Shown here piece after piece: positions 56,168 to 64,000 of a stretch of DNA of 64,000 bases (positions are counted from its first letter, which is position 1; each line of letters starts with the position of its first letter). The stretch lies in the NCBI RefSeq assembly GCF_020080835.1, contig NC_058158.1:2356001-2420000 (forward strand). The letters run 5' to 3'. Under the pieces are notes generated by a model that worked only from the letters and a program-made list of their open reading frames with translations, was not told where the DNA came from and did not search any database. This DNA comes from Cotesia glomerata (taxonomy: Eukaryota > Arthropoda > Insecta > Hymenoptera > Braconidae). The position numbers were made by a program, and so were the translations under genes.

Positions 56168-58022
56168 TAATTTTAATTAAAAGTAAAAATTAGTTTAAAA
56201 GTAAACAAAACTACCTGGACTGTGAGGTTTTTGATGCAGCGGAGAAACTGGGGGCTGATGCGGAGGACCAGTTGGTGAAAGAGCTCCTTCACGGTTCGGT
56301 GGAACAACCAAACGAGGTGGCGACAAAATATCTTCTGGCACAACTGTATTGCTAGACGCCCCAGCGTCACTTGAAGCCGGCTCTTTGCCGTCAATCGTTG
56401 ATACATTATTTTTTTCTAACGGCTGCAATGTTAACGTCTCTCTAAATATCCATCTCTTCTACTTACACCCCACTAACACCGTCATTAAGACTTACCCCAT
56501 CGACTTCGAGTAAATCATTAACTTCTAAGCTTTCATAAACCTCCTGCCTATAGTGTTGCGCTTGAGCTTTTTTTGCTTTCGCTTTATCGTAATCTTCCAG
56601 CGCAATAGCGTACTTTTTTTCCAGCTCATACTTGCCAAGTCTTTCTCCGGCTTTTCTCAGTATTTCCATAGAAACTTTTAATTTTGACGCATATTCAAAT
56701 CTTTCTTCTGCTCGAAATAATTTTATTATAAATTATTTATTTAAACTAATTGATAAATTTAATAAAATCTCACCTTCAGCAGCTTGTAATTTTTTATTTT
56801 CCATTTGCCGAATTATTTTAGCGACTTCACGATCGACATACATTTCAAAAGCTAAATCATCATAAGGTGACGTGTAATGAGGATTGTAAGGAGCATCTTG
56901 GTTATTTATGTCCTGTGTACAAGGCTCACCAATAATATTTATAGCAATAAGTCCAACCTGAAGTAAATATCAGTTATCAGTAATACACTCCAATAAATCT
57001 TAACAAAAGAATACAACAGCCTTTATGTCATCTTTTATTACATTATCGAAATTACGAACCTGCTCGTGAACATTGTGAGTGTTTTGGTGAGGCTTGTGTA
57101 GCCTTAACTTCAATGACAGGGCTTTCGTTTCCGGAAGTGCAACGCTCTTCAGCTCACGGCTTTTGTAAAGTGTAGATTCATTGTCTGACAACGTTATGTA
57201 GCCTAAATAGTTGAAGGACGTATTGACAGAGGCGTTTTCTTCCTTGGTCGTCCATATTTCTAATTTTTCCGCTGGAAAATAATAACTTAATTATTCACAG
57301 CCATTTATATTTTCTATTACGGAATCTAGAGCAACTATGAATATTTCATCATGCAATTGTAGATAGAGAAATGTAATTGTAGCTTGTGATTACAAAACTA
57401 TTACTTTAGATTCGCGTGATCTATCAGCTCAAGGCTATTCTCGTGTGAAATTGGACACTTAATTAATCACTTATCACTCCGGAAATCGAAAAATTATTCA
57501 AATAAACGTTTTCGTTTACTTTTTTACGTACGTATCAGATATTGGTGTGCTAAAACTTGGATCCTTGTTATTTTAGCCGGTGCATGTAAGCGAAGAATTA
57601 ATTCCTGGGGATACCCGCATTTTCGAGCACTCTGCCATCCTCTCACTGTTGGTCCATGGACGTTTAACTCAAGACAGGAATGTCTTTCATCTTCACCTGT
57701 TTAAATAATTTTTTTAAAATTAATTTTTTATGATAAAAATTTCAAGCAAATAAATGTAAATAATTTTTAGTTAAATATTTTTATATAATTTTTTTCTTAA
57801 AATATAAAACTGTCAGACGTCAACTATTTTTAGTATCTACATTCTTTGTGATATTTAAATTTTTCATAAAAACACAAGAATTGACAGATATTTTAAATGA
57901 ATAGGTTATTTTAATTTTTTATAAAAAAAATAAAAAGTATTGAATTATAATTACAAGTGAATGTTTAATCATGTGAACTTACTTGAAGCATATATGACGT
58001 TGAATTCAATCTTTCTCGGCAT
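52260..58022 (-). CDS. CEP104: Centrosomal protein of 104 kDa (CEP104)
   Basis: Ciliary-tip protein that binds tubulin and CEP97/CP110-type partners. Fourteen coding exons: 58022-57983, 57696-57532, 57271-57060, 56957-56774, 56707-56496, 56422-56215, 56119-55972, 55911-55561, 55489-55220, 54999-54786, 53114-52930, 52847-52600, 52538-52413, 52330-52260; 2634 nt (877 residues; human 925). Order: N-terminal jelly-roll (MPRKIEFNVIYASSEDERHS), coiled coil (about 205-275), proline/serine linker with SPPR and SPTGPP, TOG-type helical domain (about 400-670), then cysteine/histidine zinc fingers (CPMLTRCELCKQVVEISHL, CDTCK, RCPLCRIL). The exon at 56707 has a NAGNAG acceptor, so three bases are optional. 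The intron 54785-53115 carries a nested transposon. Confidence 0.95.
53453..54157. mobile_element. 705-bp foldback element with nested hairpins
   Basis: Starts AATAGTATATTACACATCTA and ends with the complementary GGTGTGTAATATACTATT. Inside, the module CAGATCACATGT to ACATGTGATCTG, around CCGAGGCGAAGCCGAGG, occurs twice directly (53484-53548 and 53700-53763) and once inverted (about 54055-54120). CGGAAAGCGGCA/TGCCGCTTTCCG pairs surround it. It is far richer in GC than its surroundings. The 64- to 78-residue frames here run through the repeats and are not genes. Confidence 0.85.
54252..54773. mobile_element. 522-bp palindromic MITE, sister of 42446-42960
   Basis: Ends CCGAACAAAATAAAGTTTCA and its complement closing in TTTTGTTCGG. 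It ends 12 bases from the 3' edge of the CEP104 exon 54786-54999, so it sits directly beyond that splice donor. Confidence 0.85.
56123..56163. repeat. Poly(A) run in a CEP104 intron
   Basis: About 35-40 consecutive A just before the next exon on the minus strand reads; as the transcript it is a U tract near the donor side of exon 56119-55972. Length is likely unreliable in the assembly. Confidence 0.8.
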
Positions 58023-59053
58023 CTTTGCGAATTTAATATTGTAGATAACTTAAATTTATCAAAATTTATATAAGTAATTAATTATTGATGAAAATTATTT
58101 TTATGAATTTGATATTATCCGGATGATAAACGTGAATTTTAAAAGGCACAGTCATTTCAAGCTCAAATGTGTCTTGGTGCTGCTGGCAAATAAACCCCGG
58201 CGCAGAGCCAACCCGCACAGATAAGACGTCTGATCACAGCTAGGCTTGCGCCACAACTGAATACTGCATTGGCTCTCGTTCTATTCCCTATTATATCTTA
58301 GACCCTCGCATTATTTTGTTAATATCTTCTCAAAATTTATTATTATATTTGTTCAATGTTTTTTAAAAGTTATATTTATTTTCATTACCATTTTGCAAGG
58401 TGTCTTTTTGACTAGATTTTATACAGTCGGTAGCTAGGCAGCAACGTTGTTTGATGTTGAATTTTTTTTTCGCTTATTATATTTGCTATTAATATTTATT
58501 GATGATAAAAAAATTGATTATTTTTTTCACAACAGCGAAAGAAGGAGTGATTGTAGTCGTATGTTTGAACTACTGTAATTATCTTTGGAATAGATACCAC
58601 AAACATTTTTTCATTAAGGGTAAAAGTATTGTCTTGCAATAATATTGCATTCATCCCTTGATTTTTGGACTAAATTATACCGTCGACTGTTGATGGATCA
58701 ATAAGTGGAGGCTGCGTGACGTCACGAGGGCGCGGCGAAGAGCGTCGTGCCTTGTGTAAATCGTTAGGCGTTTAATTTGAATATTTTAAAAATCCACGTG
58801 ATTATTTTATGAATGAACCTGTCAAAAATTTACCAAACTGTGCCAATTTTAACTATACAGTTTGCTAGTTAGACTAATAATCTATTTTAATTGATTATTT
58901 TATAGTAAAATTTATAAATTTAAAGCGCAATTTTTTATTTAAAAAATTGTACTTATTTGTACAAATTCATAACAATTATATACAAAAGGTGGAATGCATT
59001 TTAATCCATATATTCATTGGTATTATGATTGGTATCGAGTATTTTTGTTAATT
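58023..59053. other. Region between CEP104 start and DPM1 end
   Basis: Contains the CEP104 promoter; a GC-richer stretch around 58150-58290 and 58690-58770 (GTGACGTCAC at about 58718) may hold control elements. GTGACGTCAC contains a CRE-like TGACGTCA. No gene seen. Confidence 0.45.
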
Positions 59054-60732
59054 TTAAGTGGTAGCAAACAGATAAACAAGGCCTTTGATAAATTGGATTA
59101 TTTCGGAGCCACCGAGTTTAGATTCGCCATATACTCGATCGACAAATGATATAGGAACCTCGCCGATTGTATAACTAAATTGACGAGCTCTTACTATCAT
59201 TTCCATTTGAAATACGTAGCCTTTGGATACGCAGGATTCGATCAGTCGTTGTAAAACATCTTTTTTGTACAGTCTGGAATAATAAATATTGTTAAAAAGT
59301 TATAGAAAATTTTACTTATTAAAAATTTTTATTCAATTAATTGTACCTAAAGCTACCAGTTAAATCACTAACTCCTGGTCTTAGAAGGATTTGAGTAATA
59401 AAATTAGCACCACGACTTATGAGCTTTCTTTTAAAATCCCAGCCATAAACTCCGCCACCATTTATGTACCTAGTTCCTGTTACAATATCGTAATTGTTCT
59501 TCCTCTGTAACTCGATCATAGGCGGAATAAATTGAGGCTGAAATATAAACGATACAAATAGTAATTATTTAATTATAATTTGATGATAAAAAGAGTATGA
59601 GTGTAAAGAAAATTTTTTTTATATAATTTTAAGTAATAAAATATAAAACTGAAGTTAGCAGACATTTGTCATTTTTTGGACTCTTACAACTTACTTACAA
59701 CAATAATTTTTTGACATCTCTGCAAGTGGAATTTTTCAAAAAATTTTTTCTATATTTTATTTGTTAAAAAAAAATCTTAGAAATCATCATATGTCAGCTA
59801 TCTTCAGTACCATAATAAAGTTTATTTAAAAATTTTAAAAATCACATGTGAGAAAATTTTTAAAATCTTCAAACATAAATTTTTAATTATTGGTTTTAAA
59901 TATTAAAAATCTTTTATGACAAACATAAATTTTGAAGTAAATAAATTATGGAGACTTACATGATGTGACAAATCAGCATCCATAATTATTATAAAATTTC
60001 CTGTTGAATGTTTAATACCATGAATGTAAGCAGTACCGAGTCCTAGCTTTTTCTCTCGAGGTCTCAGAAGTATTTTATCTTCCCCATAAAGTTTTTGCAA
60101 TTTCTGAGCAATCTCCAGAGTACCATCTGGTGATCCATCGTCGATAATTATTATTTCATATGGCGAACCACTGTAAAAATTTTAGATGATACTTAATGTA
60201 GCAGATATTTAATGATTGTTAGGGCCAGTTTTTCAATCCGAGATAAAATTTTATCCGATACCAATATATATCTATAGATTTCATGTTTTTAGATAGACTG
60301 GCAATAATAATTTTATCGTGGATAAAATTTTATCTTGAATTTAAAAACTGGCCCTTAGAATTTTTTTTAACAAATAAATTATGACAAAAAGAATAAGAAA
60401 AAAATATTGACATGTAGAAATATTAAAAAATTATAAATGCAATTTTGTTTTAAATAATTTTTCCGAAAAAATTTGTTTTATTAAATAAAATTAAAAAATT
60501 ATCAAGTGACTGATAACTTTAATGTCATAAATTTTGGAGTAAAAAAAATTATTATATTTATCTGTCTGTTCTCATTGATTTTGTGTACGTATAAGTGAGG
60601 TTATGTTTCAAGTACTTACAAGTCGTCCATATATTTTACAATAAGCCATATAATTATTGGTAAATTTTCAACTTCATTATAAGTCGGTAATAAAATTGAG
60701 TATTTATCATTAGCAAATGATTTAGTAGCCAT
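59054..60732 (-). CDS. DPM1: Dolichol-phosphate mannosyltransferase subunit 1
   Basis: GT2-family enzyme on the ER that makes dolichol-P-mannose from GDP-mannose, the donor for N-glycans, O-mannose and GPI anchors. Exons 60732-60620, 60170-59960, 59537-59347 and 59273-59054 give 735 nt (244 residues; human 260). YSILLPTYNEVENLP starts the Rossmann-like fold. IIIIDDGSPDGT (about 44-55) and DADLSHH (102-108) bind nucleotide and metal. GWDFKRKLISRGANFI, LRPGVSDLTGSFR and EVPISFVDRVYGESKLGG complete the catalytic domain. There is no C-terminal membrane helix, as in animal DPM1, which relies on DPM2/DPM3. Start is the only ATG in frame. Divergent from NKIRAS. Confidence 0.96.
60219..60357. mobile_element. 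Harbinger-type MITE in DPM1 intron 1
   Basis: GGGCCAGTTTTT (60222) and AAAAACTGGCCC (ending 60354) are inverted ends of a 133-bp element, with GATAAAATTTTATC inside both arms. TTA flanks it on both sides (60219-60221 and 60355-60357), the 3-base target duplication of PIF/Harbinger. It is inserted in an older AT-rich MITE (about 60190-60527). Confidence 0.8.
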
Positions 60733-61277
60733 TTTAAGTGTGTTTTATTTACTATTTTTATTTATACCCGTGTTTTGTATCGTGCCGATGACGTTTCGAC
60801 TTTTGACGTATCGATACTAACAACTAACATCTGTTAACATACGAACCAGTGTAAGGTGTAAATACTGTAAATATGCACTGAGTGAATGTGTAGGTAAGTA
60901 CTTATGTGTACGTGAGTACACCTATTACATATTCAAGATTATATGGTTTTGTGATAAAAATAATAAACGGGAGTTGAAAAGTATGTATTTTTTGCGTGTC
61001 AAAAAAATTATTTTCGGCCCAAGTATTTCTAGGTTATTTTATTTATAAAGAATTTATTAATTTGAAAGTTAATAAGAAAGTGTGATGTTTATTTATGTTG
61101 TATTTGTACCTGTAGCAATGATAACTAGTCAAGTGCTCAATCTGTCATACATTTACTTTCATTAACCTCACCTGTATGTTAAAAATTAAAGTAGTATTGT
61201 TCAAACTAGAATTTTTAATAAAAATAAATGTGCTAATTAATAAAGTTAATTGAATTAATAGAAAATAGTTTTAAAAA
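60733..61277. promoter_or_regulatory. Divergent promoter region DPM1-NKIRAS
   Basis: About 545 bp between two divergent start codons. No TATA box stands out. GTGCCGATGACG near 60782 is the GC-richest stretch. Confidence 0.4.
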
Positions 61278-62429
61278 ATGGGCAAACCAACAAAAGTGGT
61301 TGTTTGTGGAATGAAAGGTGTTGGAAAAACAGCTATGTTAGAACAATTAATTTATGGAAATGTAACTTCTAAAACAGTAAGTATTAATGATACCAAAAAG
61401 AGACAATTATTTTTTTTATTTTACACTAAATTTTGTAAACAATTTATGTTTAATAAAAAGTTATATAAATAAAATATACTTAAAAATTTTGAAAACTTGT
61501 TTTACAATTTTAAAAATTTTTTTTCGATAACCGGTAAAGTTTTTATTTATCCAAAAATAAAAAAAAATAACTCGGCAAATTTCACATTAATAAATATGCG
61601 AACAACAAATATTAGTGCGTTTTTTTTTTTATAATAATAACATTGTTACAATAAGCAATTAGTTTATAAAAACAAAAAAGTGTCTAGTGTTTGTTATTTT
61701 ACATATAATTGTTGAAATAACAGACATCCAGTAATTAACTTGTTTTCATTTGCAAATTACCTGTAATAAAAAAAAAAATGAGTATGAATATTCTAAAAAA
61801 TTCTTTATTTAATTTTTTAAAATATTTTCTTCATGAATATTTTTTCATTTTTTGGAATTTATTCTTGACATGTTAATTTTATGATTTAAGTTATTGTTTA
61901 TAATTTTTTTCTTCAGGAAATTCACCCAACAATAGAAGATATTTATTCAGCAAACATTGAAACCGACCGGGGAACTAAAGAAAAGGTCCAATTCTACGAC
62001 ACAGCTGGATTAGAAGGGCTGCAGAGCAGCGCGAGTAACCAGCAGCAGCAATTAGCACGTCACTACCTCGGTTTCGCAGATGGGTATGTTCTAGTTTATG
62101 ACACTGCCAAACCGGAGTCGCTTGACGTTCTTATTCCCCTTAAAAAAGACATTGACAAGAATAAAGACAAGAAAGAGATAATTATAATCGTGGTAGGAAA
62201 TAAATCTCGCACTGACACCAGTCATGACAGCTTAGAAAACACCGCCAGCAAAGCTATTAACTGGTGCACACGTGAAAAGATAAAACACTTTGAGGTAAAT
62301 GTCTTGGACCGAAATAGTTTGTACGAGGCATTTGTTTACTTGTCATCAAAATTGAATCCTGTACAAAACAAAAGTTCATTTCCGCAGTTGAGTATGGGCA
62401 GAAAAACTGTCAAAGCTGAAACGACATGA
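61278..62429 (+). CDS. NKIRAS: NF-kappa-B inhibitor-interacting Ras-like protein (kappaB-Ras)
   Basis: Small atypical Ras-like GTPase; vertebrate members bind I-kappa-B and Ral GAP complexes. Exons 61278-61376 and 61917-62429 give 612 nt (203 residues; human about 192). The P-loop is GMKGVGKT (11-18). Switch I region is HPTIEDIYSANIETDRGTKE. DTAGLEG (61-67) has leucine at the Ras Gln61 position, as known for this family, which predicts poor GTP hydrolysis. VVGNKSRTD replaces the usual NKxD, and there is no C-terminal CAAX box (ends KAETT), both in line with the family. It lies divergent from DPM1. Confidence 0.93.
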
Positions 62430-63600
62430 TTATTTATTAAATTTATTTGTTGATAATTTTTAAAGGACATTACTGAGATATATTTTAAAAATTTTTATTA
62501 TATATATTATTTATCACACTTTAAATATTTTATTTTAATAGATCTGACAGTTAATGCAATGAGATCTGATTTTATAAAAGCATTTAATGACAAAAATAAA
62601 ATGTACCAGTATAAGTAATTTAATTGAATAAATACATATTACTTATTTAACATAGTTATAGAGTCATAAAGTTCATAGTCAGCACAATATCTATTAAAAT
62701 TTAATGGGGTAGTTGATTAGAAAAAACTTTGGTTCAAGGTTGGTTTGTTTTATTTTTTGATACTTTGTAATAAAGTTTATTTATAGCATTTTATTTATTA
62801 CTGCCTTAATAGCAAAAATGACCTTTTGGCATCGAAAACTTTCGTTGATAAATTAATGCAAAAAAATAAATGAGTAATGAAATTATTTTTTTAAATATTA
62901 TCAAGTCATTTATTGTACATTTAGCTTTTATTACTGGTACGTTTATATTTAAAGTTATGATAATGGCAAAGTACTTACATAAGTAATAAACATTAGTGAG
63001 TTTGCACAACGAATACAATCAGTACAAAAATTATAAAATTTGCTCCTTATTGTTAATTTTAATTCATTTTTTAATTTTTTTATTGTATTTATAAAAAACT
63101 AAGTAGAATAGTATTTAAAATTTTACTTGTTACGTATATTGTACTTAACTGTTAAACTTATCACTATCAATTAATAAATATACATATTAGGGTGTATAAA
63201 AAAACCAAAAAACTTCTTTTTTAAATTATTGTGAAATTTTGTCAGAGGAAGTCAAAATAAGGAGCCTGTAAAAATTTGAGCTCTTAATATTAAGATTTAT
63301 TATAAAAAATGTTATTAAAGTGAGAGAAAAAATTACAAAATTATGCACTAACATGTCAATGTAAATAGTGATAGATTTTGAAGTTAATAATTTACAAAGT
63401 TAAAAACTTTATATTAATTAACACTTAATTTCATTATTTTTTATTGGCAGTTACACATCTTTACTCCAAATTACTCAACTCTGCGACATACTGTACTCAA
63501 CATAAAAAATTGAATAACTTAAAAAAAAAAAACTTCACTCAATTCATTCACTACTCAATACTAACTTTATTCAACGCTAAGTTTACTTAGTTCCAACTGT
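62430..63600. other. AT-rich region downstream of NKIRAS
   Basis: NKIRAS 3' UTR probably ends near the AATAAA-like sites at 62620-62640. From about 63460 on, ACTCAA/TACTCAA words recur every 10-20 bases on the plus strand. No gene seen; the frame at 62806-63018 is low-complexity. Confidence 0.5.
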
Positions 63601-63609
63601 ATTCAATGC

Positions 63610-63996
63610 AATCTTTACTCAATAGTATTTTATAAGTGACGGCGCGCTTTCAAAAATCTCTATTCAATATTTTTTTATTTAATAATATTTTATTCGGCAA
63701 AAACAAAACTGTACTCAAAATTTCTCAGCTCTGTGCAATCTGTACTCCAATAAAATAATTTAATAAACTAAAAAAAGAAATTTTTACTATATATAGATAT
63801 ATAAATTACATATAATTGAGTAAAGTTGACATTGAATAAAGTTTGTAAAACAATAGAATTTTATTCTTTAAGAAAAAAATTATTAAGTAAAGTTTTTTTT
63901 TTTATTTATTTAAAGTAAACATTATTAAACAAAAAAAATTGAATAGAGATTTTTAAAAGTGCGCCATCACTTATAAAATACTATTGAGTAAAGATT
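63610..63996. mobile_element. Inverted-repeat element at the window edge
   Basis: 63610-63668 (ATCTTTACTCAATAGTATTT, then TTATAAGTGACGGCGCGC) pairs with 63941-63996 in opposite orientation. The 270-bp centre is AT-rich. The right end is close to the window edge, so the outer limits are not certain. Confidence 0.7.
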
Positions 63997-64000
63997 ACAG

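Noticed and set aside
1..64000. Integrated viral or bacterial genes
   Set aside because: No viral structural, replication or integrase frames and no prokaryotic gene clusters were found; all recognisable proteins are conserved eukaryotic ones or LINE remnants.
1..64000. tRNA or rRNA genes
   Set aside because: No cloverleaf with A and B box motifs and no rRNA-like conserved blocks were noticed on reading; a covariance search would be needed to exclude them fully.

Overview
The window is nuclear DNA of an arthropod, most likely an insect and possibly a parasitoid wasp (the order is an inference from protein style and extreme AT-richness, not proven here). Genes are spliced with GT/AG introns and lie on both strands. 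Intergenic and intronic DNA is very AT-rich and crowded with small transposons. There are no operons, no CRISPR array and no rRNA. Eight conserved housekeeping genes can be followed exon by exon, and all exon phases close to full open frames.

Layout. 1-3785: an inverted, near-identical second copy of the 5' half of UBA3 and its promoter, ending at a 100-N gap. 3886-12200: mostly repeats (tandem AT repeats, a composite element bounded by 72-bp inverted repeats, a piggyBac-type MITE, dispersed snap-back repeats), with a few unassigned candidate exons on the minus strand. 12902-27984: cytoplasmic dynein intermediate chain (minus), twelve coding exons including three in-frame microexons. 29088-30270: MIC13/QIL1 (plus), divergent from the dynein gene. 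31408-36645: PA2G4/EBP1 (plus). 38843-46707: the complete UBA3 gene (minus), with retrotransposon debris, a palindromic element and a misassembled gap in its introns. 48725-51586: NSUN2 (plus), divergent from UBA3. 52260-58022: CEP104 (minus), tail-to-tail with NSUN2. 59054-60732: DPM1 (minus). 61278-62429: NKIRAS/kappaB-Ras (plus), divergent from DPM1. 62430-64000: AT-rich DNA ending in an inverted-repeat element.

The genes do not form one pathway: neddylation (UBA3), dynein transport, cristae organisation (MIC13), growth and ribosome biology (PA2G4, NSUN2), cilia (CEP104), dolichol-linked mannose supply (DPM1) and a small GTPase. PA2G4 and NSUN2 share a CACGTG E-box just upstream of the start codon.

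The unusual content is mobile. A long-hairpin repeat of about 240 bp is amplified into three tandem arrays inside introns; two of them flank PA2G4 exon 4 in opposite orientation. There are several nested insertions (a Helitron carrying a 929-bp element, MITE within MITE, a 705-bp foldback next to a CEP104 exon). The inverted UBA3 copy and the duplicated gap flanks look more like assembly or haplotype artefacts than biology.
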